Assembly: GCF_000373925.1 (NCBI RefSeq)
Contig: NZ_KB892768.1
Location: 144,018 to 208,017 of the forward strand
Source: Actinopolymorpha alba DSM 45243
GTDB taxonomy: Bacteria > Actinomycetota > Actinomycetes > Propionibacteriales > Actinopolymorphaceae
Length of the DNA stretch: 64,000 nt
Direction: 5' to 3'
Shown here: positions 45,970 through 54,458 of the stretch, piece after piece
Layout: the number at the start of each line of letters is the position of its first letter
Position numbering within the stretch: the stretch's first letter is position 1
The notes under the pieces: model-generated
The model's input: the letters and a program-made list of their open reading frames with translations, nothing else
Told to the model about the DNA's origin: nothing
Database searches by the model: none
Program-made: the position numbers and the translations under genes

Positions 45970-46874
45970 GACGTGGCGTGGACACGGCCGGACAATGCCG
46001 ACACCACGGTGTCCGTGAACGCCTCGGCCAGCCGGCCGTCGGGATCGAGGTCGGGGTCGAAGATGGTGACCTCCACGCCCACGCACCCCGGATGCGCGAG
46101 GAGCGGGCGGAGCAGCTCCACCAGGTGGGGATGGTCGAGGCCATCCGGATCGGGTGCGTCAACCGCCGGCATCACGCTGGGGTCAAGGACGTCAGCGTCG
46201 ACGTGGACCCAGAAACCCTCGAGTTCGGCCAGGTGCCGCAGGCCGCGCTCGGCGACCACGGTCGGGCCCTCCTTGATGATCTCCGCGGCCGTCCAGGTGG
46301 GGATGTCGAGCTCGGCGAGCTCGTCGCGGTACTCGTCGAAGTCGCGGATGCCCATCACCAGGATGTCGCTGTCCCTGACGTAGGGGCGCAACCCTTCCAG
46401 GTTGACGATGTCGTCCTGGCCGCGCCCGGTGACGAGGGCGAGGACCTCCCCCGCGGCGGCACCGACATAGCTGACGTTGCCCCCGACCTGCCGGAAGTCT
46501 GAGCTGGCGTCGAGGTAGACCAGGCCGTACCGGCCGCGTCGGCGCAGTGCGAGCGTCGGCCCGAGCATGATGCTGCAGTCCCCGCCGAGCAGGACCACGA
46601 ACTCTCCAGCGTCCACGAGGTCGCCGATCCGGTCCGCCAGCCGCGTGGAGTACGCCGCCATTCCGCGCGCATTCATGACGCCGTCGCCGCGTTTCCAGTC
46701 CGAGACGTCGTAACGAGGTGGAACGACGTAGCCGGCGTCGGCGGCGCCAATCCGGTCGAGGAAACGCAGGTCGCGCAACGCACCGGCGAGCTTGTAACAC
46801 CCCGGGACAACGCCGGGTGACGGCATCCGGAGACCGAGGTTGGAGGGCGCGTCGAGAACGCTGATCGATGTCAT
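45966..46874 (-). CDS. arginase/agmatinase-fold protein with altered metal ligands
   Basis: A 302-residue ureohydrolase-fold protein. The fold marks are GEFVVLLGGDCSIMLGP, LALRRRGRYGLVYLDASSDF, and HVDADVLDPSVMPAVDAP. Canonical enzymes use GGDHS and DxHxD for two manganese ions; here the first His is Cys (GGDCS, also seen in some relatives) and the His of DxHxD is Ser (DASSD). The other acids are kept. This may be a ureohydrolase with changed metal use or a non-catalytic relative. ATG at 46874 lies 7 bases after a TACTAT hexamer, which may be a leaderless promoter. Confidence 0.82.
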   Translation of the reverse strand: MTSISVLDAPSNLGLRMPSPGVVPGCYKLAGALRDLRFLDRIGAADAGYVVPPRYDVSDWKRGDGVMNARGMAAYSTRLADRIGDLVDAGEFVVLLGGDCSIMLGPTLALRRRGRYGLVYLDASSDFRQVGGNVSYVGAAAGEVLALVTGRGQDDIVNLEGLRPYVRDSDILVMGIRDFDEYRDELAELDIPTWTAAEIIKEGPTVVAERGLRHLAELEGFWVHVDADVLDPSVMPAVDAPDPDGLDHPHLVELLRPLLAHPGCVGVEVTIFDPDLDPDGRLAEAFTDTVVSALSGRVHATS

Positions 46875-46881
46875 GCGCGGA

Positions 46882-46887
46882 ATAGTA
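46882..46887 (-). promoter_or_regulatory. candidate -10 of a leaderless promoter for the arginase-like gene
   Basis: TACTAT (minus strand, 46887 to 46882) lies 7 bases before the ATG at 46874, the spacing expected when transcription starts at the initiation codon. There is no ribosome site and no clear -35. Confidence 0.4.
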
Positions 46888-46930
46888 ACTGGTCTAAGCT
46901 GAGAGCGGTTATCCGTAGACGGGTGGGATC

Positions 46931-46984
46931 CCGAGTTGTCAGAGGTTTCTCGGCTAAGAGACCGAGATACCTCTGACGACTCGG
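46931..46984. repeat. long imperfect hairpin between divergent genes
   Basis: Two 23-base arms (46931-46953 and 46962-46984) pair with only one mismatch and one G-T pair around an 8-base loop. It lies midway between the arginase-like gene (minus) and the CGNR gene (plus), so it may be a shared operator or a structured RNA element in the CGNR leader. Confidence 0.7.
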
Positions 46985-47029
46985 CAACGCCGCCCCTGGG
47001 TTGGCACAGCGAACGGAGAGAGTGACGAC

Positions 47030-47620
47030 ATGACGGGATCGGGGCGGACGAGCGCGGTGGTGCCCATCCCGGCCGGGCTCACACCAATGCTGGAGTTCGT
47101 CAACAGCATCGACGTCGAGGACATCTCAGACGCCTGGAGCGACGAACCCGCACGGCTGGCCGAGTGGTTGGTGGAACGCCGGATGCTGGCGCGCGGGGCG
47201 GCCCGATCGATCGGGCCAGACGACCTCGCCCTCGCGCTGGACCTGCGGTCGGGGTTGCGGGCGGTGCTGCTCGCCAACAACGGCGGGAACCCTCACCCCG
47301 TTGACCTCGAGGCCGGCCGGCGAGCACTCCAAGCGCTCCCCCTGGTCGCCGGAGTCGACGACACCTGGCAGGAACCAGACGAGCCAGACGAGCCGCCCGG
47401 ACCCCCTGTCAAGGCTGCCTTGCGCCTGATCGTGGCGGCGTACGTCACGGCCCGGGCCGACGGCAGCTGGCAACGGTTGCGGCGGTGTCCCGCCGAGGAC
47501 TGCGCGTGGGTCTTCTGGGACTCCTCCCGCGCTGGGACCCGCCGGTGGTGCACGATGCGGGTGTGCGGCAACCGCACGAAGGCACGGGCGCTCCGCGACC
47601 GACGCCGAGAGCAGCGCTGA
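47030..47620 (+). CDS. CGNR zinc-finger/ABATE domain regulator
   Basis: A 196-residue protein. The N-terminal ABATE domain has LEFVNSIDVED and the C-terminal zinc finger has RRCPAEDCAWVFWDSSRAG, RWCTMRVCGNRTKARA, with the four cysteines of the CGNR motif. These proteins are predicted DNA-binding stress regulators. A GGAGAG site precedes the ATG. A 54-base hairpin lies 46 bases upstream, the likely site of its own control. Confidence 0.9.
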   Translation: MTGSGRTSAVVPIPAGLTPMLEFVNSIDVEDISDAWSDEPARLAEWLVERRMLARGAARSIGPDDLALALDLRSGLRAVLLANNGGNPHPVDLEAGRRALQALPLVAGVDDTWQEPDEPDEPPGPPVKAALRLIVAAYVTARADGSWQRLRRCPAEDCAWVFWDSSRAGTRRWCTMRVCGNRTKARALRDRRREQR

Positions 47621-47636
47621 GCTGCGCCGCGACCTC

Positions 47637-47882
47637 TTACTGCTGGTAGCCCTCGACCTCCTCGGCCGGGCGTACCTTCGCCACGTCCGGATTGGCCGCG
47701 GCCTCGCGCAGAGCCCGGCGTTGCCGCAGCAGATCCCAGCACTGGTCCAGGGTCGTCTCCAGCTCGCGCAGGCGCTCCCCCTCCTCCTCTGCGGAGAGAT
47801 CGCCGGTTTGTACCTTCTGCCGGAGGGCGTGCTCATAGTCGACGAGCGCCCGCACGTGGTTCAGGATCTCCTGGTCGTCCAC
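47637..47882 (-). CDS. DUF2630 family protein
   Basis: An 81-residue helical protein of the DUF2630 family. ILNHVRALVDYEHALRQ and RLRELETTLDQCWDLLRQRRALR are two amphipathic helices, probably a coiled coil; the end NPDVAKVRPAEEVEGYQQ matches the family. The GTG start at 47882 has AGGAGG 9 bases before it. Function unknown. Confidence 0.9.
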   Translation of the reverse strand: MDDQEILNHVRALVDYEHALRQKVQTGDLSAEEEGERLRELETTLDQCWDLLRQRRALREAAANPDVAKVRPAEEVEGYQQ

Positions 47883-48018
47883 AGCTACCTACCTCCTGCT
47901 CGGGTGGGCACCCATGCAAGGCTGGCATGTGCCCGATCGCCGTCCACCCGCGCGTACCCGACGCGCGACCCGCGCCACCCCGTCGGGACCCGCGGCTCAG
48001 GCGGGTCACCACCGCATT

Positions 48019-48858
48019 ATGACCGGCAGCGCGGAGATCACGGTCGATCGGGACGACCCGGCCGGGTGGTTCGTCGTGGTCAACGGCGTACCCAGTTCGT
48101 ACGTCCATCTCGACGACCCGACCCGGCTGGAGTTCGAGTACGTCCGGTGGATCGGTGACCTGATCGACCTGATGGCTCCGCCGGCGGCGCCGCTTCGGGT
48201 CGCGCACCTTGGCGGGGCAGGCTGCACCCTCGCGCGGTACGTCGAGGCCACCCGGCCGAGCTCGCGCCAGGTGGTGTTCGAGGTCGACGCCACGCTGGTC
48301 GAACTCGTCCGCGACGCCTTCGAGCTGCGCCGCCAGCGAGGCCTGCGCATCAGGGTCACGGACGCGAGGGCCGGCGTCCGCACACTCGGCGAGGCTTCTC
48401 AGGACCTGGTGATCCGGGACGCCTTCGCCGGCAACCGGGTCCCGGAGCACCTCACGACTATGGAGTTCTGCCGGGAGGTGGCCCGGATACTCAGCGCGGA
48501 CGGTGTGTACGTCACGAACGTCGCGGATCAGGCCGAACACCGCAACGCCCGGGCCGAGGCCGCCACCATGCTGGAGGTCTTCGCCCACGTGGTCCTGGTC
48601 GCCGAACCCTCCCAGCTCCGGGGTCGGCGCTACGGCAACGTCCTCCTGCTCGCGTCGAACGCACCGTTGCCACTGGACGACCTGACCCGCCGGCTCGCGT
48701 CGGGCGCGGTGCGGGCCCGGCTCGTGCGACCCGAACGGCTCGGCCAACTCGTCGCCGGACTCCGTCCGCTCACCGACCCGCCGGAAGCGGGCGCGCTCGA
48801 AGCCAAGCCAGCCTCCGCCGGCGAAGAGGGCGCCGGTGACGGCGCGGACCGACCCTGA
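48019..48858 (+). CDS. spermidine-synthase-fold methyltransferase-like protein
   Basis: A 279-residue protein with a SAM-type Rossmann fold. RVAHLGGAGCTLARYVEATRP is the nucleotide-binding loop, VVFEVDATLVELVRD supplies the ribose-binding acid, and DLVIRDAFAGNRVPEHLTT resembles the spermidine synthase active loop. It lacks the membrane helices fused in some relatives. The ATG at 48019 is chosen; upstream in-frame sequence is Arg/Pro-rich and not conserved. True polyamine synthesis is not certain. Confidence 0.82.
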   Translation: MTGSAEITVDRDDPAGWFVVVNGVPSSYVHLDDPTRLEFEYVRWIGDLIDLMAPPAAPLRVAHLGGAGCTLARYVEATRPSSRQVVFEVDATLVELVRDAFELRRQRGLRIRVTDARAGVRTLGEASQDLVIRDAFAGNRVPEHLTTMEFCREVARILSADGVYVTNVADQAEHRNARAEAATMLEVFAHVVLVAEPSQLRGRRYGNVLLLASNAPLPLDDLTRRLASGAVRARLVRPERLGQLVAGLRPLTDPPEAGALEAKPASAGEEGAGDGADRP

Positions 48859-48937
48859 ATGATCACGTCTCGGCTCCTTCGATCCTCGGCCGGAAGACAG
48901 CCTCACGAACCGAGGCGCGCCGTCGCACCGTCGGAGG

Positions 48938-49477
48938 TCAAGCTTTCGCAGGAGTGCTCGCCATCGCCCCTGGCGGGCGCATCATGAAGACATCGATCGG
49001 GTCCTGGGCTTCCACGACGAATCCGTGGCGCTCGTAGAGCCGACGCGCAGCACTGCCCTGCAGCACGTTCAAACCCACGGTCATGCCCTGCGCGTCGGTC
49101 CCGTCCAGCACCGTGCGCAGGACTGCGGATCCCAGCCCTTGGCCCTGACGGTGCGGAGCAAGGTAGAAGTGCTCCAGCCACTGCAGGCCGTCGGCGGGCC
49201 GGATCGTGACGCAGCCTACGAGTTCGCGGTCGATCATGATGATCGACGTGTGCTGCGGGGAGAAGGAGTCTCTCAGCCGCTGCCGCACCCGTTGCTCGTC
49301 GTAGCGCCCAAGGCGTTCCAAATCCGCACGCAGGACCGTGGCCCGCAACTCCGCGATCACCTCGATGTCCGCTGTCACCGCAGCACGCAACACCCAGCCT
49401 GCGGCATGCGCCGACCTGACCCTTACTGGCACGACCACGTCCGGTCGCGTCCCGATCCCCATCGGCTCAGCAGCCAT
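48938..49477 (-). CDS. GNAT-family N-acetyltransferase
   Basis: A 179-residue acetyltransferase: RAAVTADIEVIAELRATVL opens the fold, LEHFYLAPHRQGQGLGSAVL is the acetyl-CoA site and LNVLQGSAARRLYERHGF the conserved tail helix. The ATG at 49477 lies 11 bases after the stop of the preceding gene; a GTG at 49495 overlaps that stop and is an alternative. Neither has a clear ribosome site, so coupling is likely. Substrate unknown. Confidence 0.87.
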   Translation of the reverse strand: MAAEPMGIGTRPDVVVPVRVRSAHAAGWVLRAAVTADIEVIAELRATVLRADLERLGRYDEQRVRQRLRDSFSPQHTSIIMIDRELVGCVTIRPADGLQWLEHFYLAPHRQGQGLGSAVLRTVLDGTDAQGMTVGLNVLQGSAARRLYERHGFVVEAQDPIDVFMMRPPGAMASTPAKA

Positions 49478-49487
49478 GGCCGGCCGG

Positions 49488-49787
49488 TTATTCACCGAGG
49501 AGGCGTTCGACGCGTTCGACCTTCGCGGTGAGCTGGCCGGTGTGTCCGGGACGGATGTCGGCCTTGAGGACGAGCCCGACCCGTGGCGACCTCGCCGCCA
49601 CGACGTCGACGGCCCGCTTCACCACCGCCATCACCTCGTCCCACTCCCCCTCGATGTTGGTGAACATCGCGTTGGTCTCGTTGGGCAGGCCGGACTCCCG
49701 GACCACCCGGACCGCCTCGGCGACGGCCTCGCTCACCCCGCCGGTCTCGTCGCCGCCGGACGGACTGATGCTGAACGCCACGATCAT
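49488..49787 (-). CDS. thiamine-binding protein, MTH1187/YkoF family
   Basis: A 99-residue ferredoxin-like protein: [21 protein letters not shown] at the start and [19 protein letters not shown] in the middle are the family marks. Members bind thiamine or a related ring compound. The gene is followed closely by a GNAT gene. A downstream TesB gene lies 56 bases upstream on the same strand. Confidence 0.88.
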   Translation of the reverse strand: MIVAFSISPSGGDETGGVSEAVAEAVRVVRESGLPNETNAMFTNIEGEWDEVMAVVKRAVDVVAARSPRVGLVLKADIRPGHTGQLTAKVERVERLLGE

Positions 49788-49842
49788 TCGGGGTCGCCTT
49801 CCTTAGGTCTGACGGGTCTGAGGTCTGACGGGGGCAAGCCTT

Positions 49843-50700
49843 CTAGGTCTGACGAATCAAGCCTTCCTGGACCACCGTGGCGACGAGCCGGCCGTCGCGC
49901 GTGAACAGCGACCCGGTCGCGAGGCCCCGTGAACCAGAGGCCGACGGTGACACCTGGTCGTACAGCAGCCACTCGTCCGCTCGGAACGGCCGGTGGAACC
50001 AGACCGCGTGATCCAGCGACGCCGTCTGAAGGCCAGGTGCCCCGATGTAGGTGTCGTGCGGCACGAGCGTCACGCCGAGCAGGGTGAGGTCACTGGCGTA
50101 CGCGAGCACGCAGCTGTGCAGCACGGGGTCGTCGGGCAGGCGTCCGGCGGCCCGGAACCACACCCGGGCGCGGGCGGGATGCGTCGGGTCCGGGGGTACG
50201 CCGCCCCTTCGGGAGTCGCCGACGTACCGCACGTCGAGGGCCGCCCACTCCTCCGCCCACGCGTCGCTCGGCCGTCCCGAGACCTTCTCCATCACCTCGC
50301 CGAGCGTCGGGCAACTCTCGGGTTCGGGGAAGTCGGGCGGGGTGTCCTGATGATCGAAACCTGGCTCCGACGTGTGGAACGACGCGGACATGTAGAAGAT
50401 CGTCCGGCCATGCTGGCGCGCCACTACCCGGCGGGTGCCGAAGGACCGGCCATCGCGAGTGCGTTCCACGTCGTAGACGATCGGAACGCTGGTGTCGCCC
50501 GGTCGCAGGAAGTACGCGTGCAACGAGTGCACGGGGCGATCTGGCTCCATGGTGCGGGTTGCGGCGACCAGCGCCTGACCAGCGACCTGCCCTCCGAACA
50601 CCCGCTGCAGCCGGGTCTCGGGCTGGCGTCCGCGGAAGAGGTTGTCCTCGATCTGCTCCAGGTCGAGGAGGTCGAGGAGTTCATCCAGAGAACGAGGCAC
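49843..50700 (-). CDS. tesB: acyl-CoA thioesterase II
   Basis: A 285-residue double-hotdog thioesterase that hydrolyses acyl-CoA to free acid and CoA. Landmarks: QRVFGGQVAGQALVAATRT, SLHAYFLRPGDTSVPI, LAYASDLTLLG (catalytic Asp), SLDHAVWFHRPFRADEWLLY and the last TVVQEGLIR. The GTG at 50700 has only a weak site. Between it and the next gene are three copies of AGGTCTGACG (49805, 49821, 49844). Confidence 0.93.
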   Translation of the reverse strand: MPRSLDELLDLLDLEQIEDNLFRGRQPETRLQRVFGGQVAGQALVAATRTMEPDRPVHSLHAYFLRPGDTSVPIVYDVERTRDGRSFGTRRVVARQHGRTIFYMSASFHTSEPGFDHQDTPPDFPEPESCPTLGEVMEKVSGRPSDAWAEEWAALDVRYVGDSRRGGVPPDPTHPARARVWFRAAGRLPDDPVLHSCVLAYASDLTLLGVTLVPHDTYIGAPGLQTASLDHAVWFHRPFRADEWLLYDQVSPSASGSRGLATGSLFTRDGRLVATVVQEGLIRQT

Positions 50701-50781
50701 GCCCTCATCGTGCCAGCTTGGTCGGCCCTTCCTCGCGTGGCTCCGGGGTGGCGTACCTCACCAGTGCGATTGGCCGGCGTA

Positions 50782-50792
50782 CGCCGAGAGCG
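50782..50792 (+). promoter_or_regulatory. candidate ClgR/PopR operator
   Basis: CGCCGAGAGCG matches the core CGCYNANRGCG of the corynebacterial ClgR consensus at every defined base, and is flanked by AA on the right. It lies 106 bases upstream of the ClpP pair, and a ClgR/PopR-type regulator gene follows that pair. Confidence 0.6.
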
Positions 50793-50897
50793 AATCTGCC
50801 GACAGCAGAGAAATGCCCGCCCGGCCCGGCGCCTCCCCGACAGTGAGCTTCAGAGCCAGTTCCTGAACCGGCTCACAGGAAGGCGAGGGAGGCATCA

Positions 50898-51515
50898 GTG
50901 AACCCGTCCATGACCAGTGCGGCGGCCGCCACCACGACGTTCGATGACCAGTTGGCGGCCCGGCTCCTGCACCACCGCATCGTCCTGCTCGGCTCAGAGG
51001 TCGACGACGTGAGCGCGAACCGCGTGTGCGCCCAGTTGTTGTTGCTCTCGGCGGAGGACCCGAGGACTGACATCAGTCTGTACATCCACAGCCCCGGCGG
51101 CGGCGTCTACGCCGGCATGGCGATCTACGACACGATGCGGCTGATCCCGAACGACGTGGCGACGCTCGCGATGGGCTTCGCGGCGAGCATGGGGCAGTTC
51201 CTGCTCACCGCCGGCACGAAGGGCAAGCGGTACACCCTGCCGCACACCCGGATCATGATGCACCAGGGCTCAGCCGGGATCGGCGGAACGGCCGCGGACA
51301 TCGAGATCCAGGCCGAGAACATCGAACATTCCAAGGGACAGATGGAACGCCTGCTCGCCGATCACACAGGCCAGTCGGTGGAGACGATCCGGCGCGACAG
51401 CGACCGCGACCGGTGGTTCTCCGCGGAGGAGGCGCTCGCCTACGGCATGGTCGACCGGGTCATCGACTCCCTTGACAGCATCGGTCACGGCATCGGCCGT
51501 AGGACAGGGGTCTGA
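50898..51515 (+). CDS. clpP: ATP-dependent Clp protease proteolytic subunit (first of pair)
   Basis: A 205-residue ClpP. The triad is Ser in GFAASMGQFLL, His in RIMMHQGSAGI and Asp in SDRDRWFSAEEA. The N-terminus (TTFDDQLAARLLHHRIVLLGSEV) is longer than in housekeeping ClpP1. GAGGGAGG precedes the GTG at 50898. With the next gene, 3 bases away, it forms a hetero-oligomer candidate like Streptomyces ClpP3/ClpP4, used when ClpP1/ClpP2 is limiting. Confidence 0.93.
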   Translation: MNPSMTSAAAATTTFDDQLAARLLHHRIVLLGSEVDDVSANRVCAQLLLLSAEDPRTDISLYIHSPGGGVYAGMAIYDTMRLIPNDVATLAMGFAASMGQFLLTAGTKGKRYTLPHTRIMMHQGSAGIGGTAADIEIQAENIEHSKGQMERLLADHTGQSVETIRRDSDRDRWFSAEEALAYGMVDRVIDSLDSIGHGIGRRTGV

Positions 51516-51518
51516 GCC

Positions 51519-52139
51519 ATGGGTCACTACACCATCCCGAACGTCATCGAGCGCACCCACACTGGTGAACGCGCGACCGACGTGTTCAGCCGGCTGCTGT
51601 CTGAACGCATCATCTTCCTCGGCACCGAGATCGACGATGACGTCGCCAACGTGGTGATGGCGCAGCTCCTGCACCTGGAGGCCGCGAACCCGAACGACGA
51701 CATCGCGCTCTACATCAACTCACCAGGCGGCTCGTTCAGCGCGCTGATGGCGATCTACGACACGATGCAGTACGTCATGCCGGACGTGGCGACGACCTGT
51801 CTCGGACAGGCGAGCTCCGCGGCGGCGGTGCTCCTGGCGGCGGGCACTCCCGGCAAGCGGTTCGCACTGAGCCACGCGCGGGTGATGCTGCACCAGCCGG
51901 CGAGCAGGGGTCAGGGTGCGCTGTCCGACCTGCAGGTGCAGGCACGGGAGGTCGCGCGGGTACGCGCACAGATGCTGGTGGTACTCAGCGAGCACACCGG
52001 ACGCAGCGTCGAGGCATGGCGGGCCGACACCGACCGGGAACGTACCTTCGAACCCGCCGAGGCCCTCACCTACGGCCTGATCGACGGCATCATCAAGAAC
52101 CGGAGCGACATCATGGAGCCGGCGCTCATGCGGCCATGA
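51519..52139 (+). CDS. clpP: ATP-dependent Clp protease proteolytic subunit (second of pair)
   Basis: A 206-residue ClpP paralogue. The triad is Ser in [11 protein letters not shown], His in [12 protein letters not shown] and Asp in [13 protein letters not shown]. The opening [10 protein letters not shown] is usual for the second subunit of actinobacterial ClpP pairs. It begins 3 bases after the first ClpP stop and its stop overlaps the convergent regulator gene's end by 14 bases. Confidence 0.93.
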   Translation: MGHYTIPNVIERTHTGERATDVFSRLLSERIIFLGTEIDDDVANVVMAQLLHLEAANPNDDIALYINSPGGSFSALMAIYDTMQYVMPDVATTCLGQASSAAAVLLAAGTPGKRFALSHARVMLHQPASRGQGALSDLQVQAREVARVRAQMLVVLSEHTGRSVEAWRADTDRERTFEPAEALTYGLIDGIIKNRSDIMEPALMRP

Positions 52140-52500
52140 GCAGCGGCCCTCGCGGGCGTCCGGTCGGGACCGGGCGCGAAGGACGGGAGTCGGCCGTCAA
52201 CACCCGGTGAGTCTGCGCCACCAGGTCGGCGAGGCGGATGCTCAGCGAACCGCAGACGGCTTCGAGGATTTCCGAGGAGGCTTCCTTGCGGCCGCGTTCG
52301 ATCTCTGAGAGGTACTGCATGGAGACGCCGGCGACGTCCGCGACCTCGCTGAGCGTCCGTCCCTGCCTGGTGCGTACCTGCCGCAACGCCTGGCCGATCG
52401 CCTCGCGTAGGGGAGGCTCCGGTGCCCGCCTGCGAGGGCGCAGGGGTACGACGGTGGTGCCCTTGCCGGCGTTCGTGGCTGCCCTGTCGTCCGCACTCAT
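52126..52500 (-). CDS. ClgR/PopR-type XRE regulator of clp genes
   Basis: A 124-residue DNA-binding protein. The helix-turn-helix is [45 protein letters not shown], which keeps the ClgR/PopR signature YLSExERGxKEASSE. It ends in Ala-Ala (GPLLMAA), and in Streptomyces such a two-alanine tail makes PopR and ClgR substrates of ClpP. So the protease could remove its own activator. AGGAGG lies 6 bases before the ATG at 52500. It is convergent with, and overlaps, the ClpP pair it probably activates. Confidence 0.9.
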   Translation of the reverse strand: MSADDRAATNAGKGTTVVPLRPRRRAPEPPLREAIGQALRQVRTRQGRTLSEVADVAGVSMQYLSEIERGRKEASSEILEAVCGSLSIRLADLVAQTHRVLTADSRPSRPVPTGRPRGPLLMAA

Positions 52501-52559
52501 TCGCGACCTCCTCAGCGGTGCGGCCAGCCTACCGACGTGAGTCCGGCGCGGCAGGCGAC

Positions 52560-53255
52560 TCACTCCGCGCCGGACTCCTGGGGTGTGCCCACCATCCGGG
52601 TGACCCGCTCGCGCAGGTCGTCGAAGTGGTAACGCAGAAGTCGCCGGGCCTTCGGTCCGTCGTGTGCGCGGAGCGCCTCGACGATCCGGCGATGGCTGTC
52701 GGCCACCTTGCCGCGGTCGACGGGCGGCGAGGACAGCTCGGTGGCGACCTGGTGGTAGATCTCCCAGAACAGCCCGATCAGCTGGGTGGCCAGCTCGTTG
52801 CCCACGGGGGCGTACAGCGCCTCGTGGAAGCGCCGGTCGGCGTCGGCGAGTTCACCTGACCGCATCGTCTCGACGGACGCGTCGAGGGTACGAAGCAGCT
52901 CCTCGTCGACGCGCTCGGCGACCTCCTCGATCAGCCCGAGTTCGAGGAGTTCGCGGACCTGCACCAGGTCGGCGAGGGCGCCGGGGTCGTCACGGACGGA
53001 CAGCCGGGTCCTGAAGAGCAGGCCGGGAGTCACGGCGGTCAGCGGAGCCCGCCCGACGAACGTGCCGTACCCATGCCGGATCTCCACGATGCCAAGGGTG
53101 TGGAGGGCACGTAGCGCCTCGCGGACGGAGTTGCGGCTCACACCCAGGGTCGAGACGAGCATGGGTTCGGCGGGCAACGGCGACCCTGCCCGCAAGCCCT
53201 GCTCGAGGATGAGGTCGACGATGCGGCCCTCCAGCTGCCGGCCGGTCCCTGCCAT
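52560..53255 (-). CDS. GntR-family regulator, FadR subfamily
   Basis: A 231-residue regulator: winged helix-turn-helix ([31 protein letters not shown]) and an all-helical FCD ligand domain (about 80-220) with [11 protein letters not shown] and [13 protein letters not shown], whose Asp/His residues bind metal and a carboxylate ligand. It is divergent from a NanA-like aldolase and a sialidase, so it is probably their repressor (NanR-like). No clear palindrome was spotted in the 210-bp gap. Confidence 0.9.
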   Translation of the reverse strand: MAGTGRQLEGRIVDLILEQGLRAGSPLPAEPMLVSTLGVSRNSVREALRALHTLGIVEIRHGYGTFVGRAPLTAVTPGLLFRTRLSVRDDPGALADLVQVRELLELGLIEEVAERVDEELLRTLDASVETMRSGELADADRRFHEALYAPVGNELATQLIGLFWEIYHQVATELSSPPVDRGKVADSHRRIVEALRAHDGPKARRLLRYHFDDLRERVTRMVGTPQESGAE

Positions 53256-53465
53256 GCCTGATCCTCTTCATCCTCTGCCGGAGTAAGTGCGTCGCCAGAC
53301 GCCAGCGCCGCCCATGCGGCCGATTCTTCCGGGTCACGATGGTGGTGCGTCCCGCGGTGTCCGGGCCTGGGCTAGCGTAACCTCTCAAGGGCCCAGACAT
53401 CCCACGTCCTACGTTTCGCCCGATGGCCGCCGCGACGCGGCCATCCTCACCGAAGGCGCCACCCA

Positions 53466-54458
53466 GTGACCGACGCGTCGCCAGCAGTACCCGAAGCCAC
53501 CGCCCAACCGGCCACTCTCCCCCAGGGCGACCCAGATTCCGGCGGGGTGATTCCGCCCGGTGTCATCCCGCCCGTCTGCACCCCGCTGACGCCCGACCGG
53601 GACCTCGACATTCCCTCCCTCGAACGCCTCTGCGGGTTCCTCCTCGACGCCGGGGTCAGCGGGCTCTTCGTCGCCGGCTCGACCGGCGAGGCGGCGTACC
53701 TCCCCGACGAACTCCGCATCCGCGCGCTCCAGGTCGTCGCCGGCGTCGCGTCCGGCCAGGTGCCGGTCTTCGCGGGCCTCATCGACACCACGACACCGCG
53801 GGTCCTCCAGCACGCCCGCGCCGCGGAGAAGCACGGGGCTGACGCCCTGGTGGCCACCGCGCCGTTCTACGCGCCCACCCACCCCGCCGAGATCGCGGTG
53901 CACTTCCGCACCCTCCGCGCCGTCGTCAACCTCCCCTTGCTGGCGTACGACATCCCGAGCGCGGTGCACACCAAGCTGCCCGGCGCGCTGGTCGCCGAGC
54001 TCGCCGCTGAGGGCGTTCTCGCCGGGCTGAAGGATTCCAGCGGAGACATCGACGGGTTCCGGGCGGTCCGCGCGATGGTGGACGTGCCGGGGTTCAGGGC
54101 CTTCACGGGTACGGAGACGCACGCGGATCTCGCGATGTTCGCGGGTGCCGACGGCATCGTGCCCGGGCTCGGCAACGTTGACCCGCACGGGTACGTACGC
54201 CTCTTCACCGCGGCCCGGCGCGGCGACTGGGCCACGGCGGCGGCCGAGCAGGAACGCCTGCGGCGGCTCTTCGGGCTGATCCGCGTCGGCGACCCCGACC
54301 GGATGGGGAGGTACTCCTCGGCCATCGGCGGGTTCAAGGCCGCCCTCGTCCACCGCGGCGTCCTTGACCACCCGACCACGAGCCTGCCGATGATCCCGTT
54401 GAACGCCGATGAGATCGGGGCGGTGCGCGACCACCTCGCCGAAGCGGGCCTGGTGTGA
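53466..54458 (+). CDS. N-acetylneuraminate lyase/dihydrodipicolinate synthase family aldolase
   Basis: A 330-residue class I aldolase. The substrate-carboxylate loop is AGSTGEAAYL, the active-site Tyr is in LLAYDIPSAVH, and the Schiff-base Lys is in GLKDSSGDIDGFR. Its start has a 30-residue extension rich in Pro. It overlaps the sialidase gene by 4 bases (GTGA), and the sialidase supplies the free sialic acid which an N-acetylneuraminate lyase would split into ManNAc and pyruvate. NanA activity is inferred from this context. Confidence 0.82.
   Translation: MTDASPAVPEATAQPATLPQGDPDSGGVIPPGVIPPVCTPLTPDRDLDIPSLERLCGFLLDAGVSGLFVAGSTGEAAYLPDELRIRALQVVAGVASGQVPVFAGLIDTTTPRVLQHARAAEKHGADALVATAPFYAPTHPAEIAVHFRTLRAVVNLPLLAYDIPSAVHTKLPGALVAELAAEGVLAGLKDSSGDIDGFRAVRAMVDVPGFRAFTGTETHADLAMFAGADGIVPGLGNVDPHGYVRLFTAARRGDWATAAAEQERLRRLFGLIRVGDPDRMGRYSSAIGGFKAALVHRGVLDHPTTSLPMIPLNADEIGAVRDHLAEAGLV

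Noticed and set aside
45820..46086. An 88-codon minus-strand frame with SERSEDA-like text
   Set aside because: It arises from the GAGCGAGCGGAGCGAG repeats and overlaps the ends of two supported genes.
48858..48868. AATGATCACGT as a second copy of the palindromic operator
   Set aside because: Only a half-site, located between convergent gene ends where no promoter is needed.
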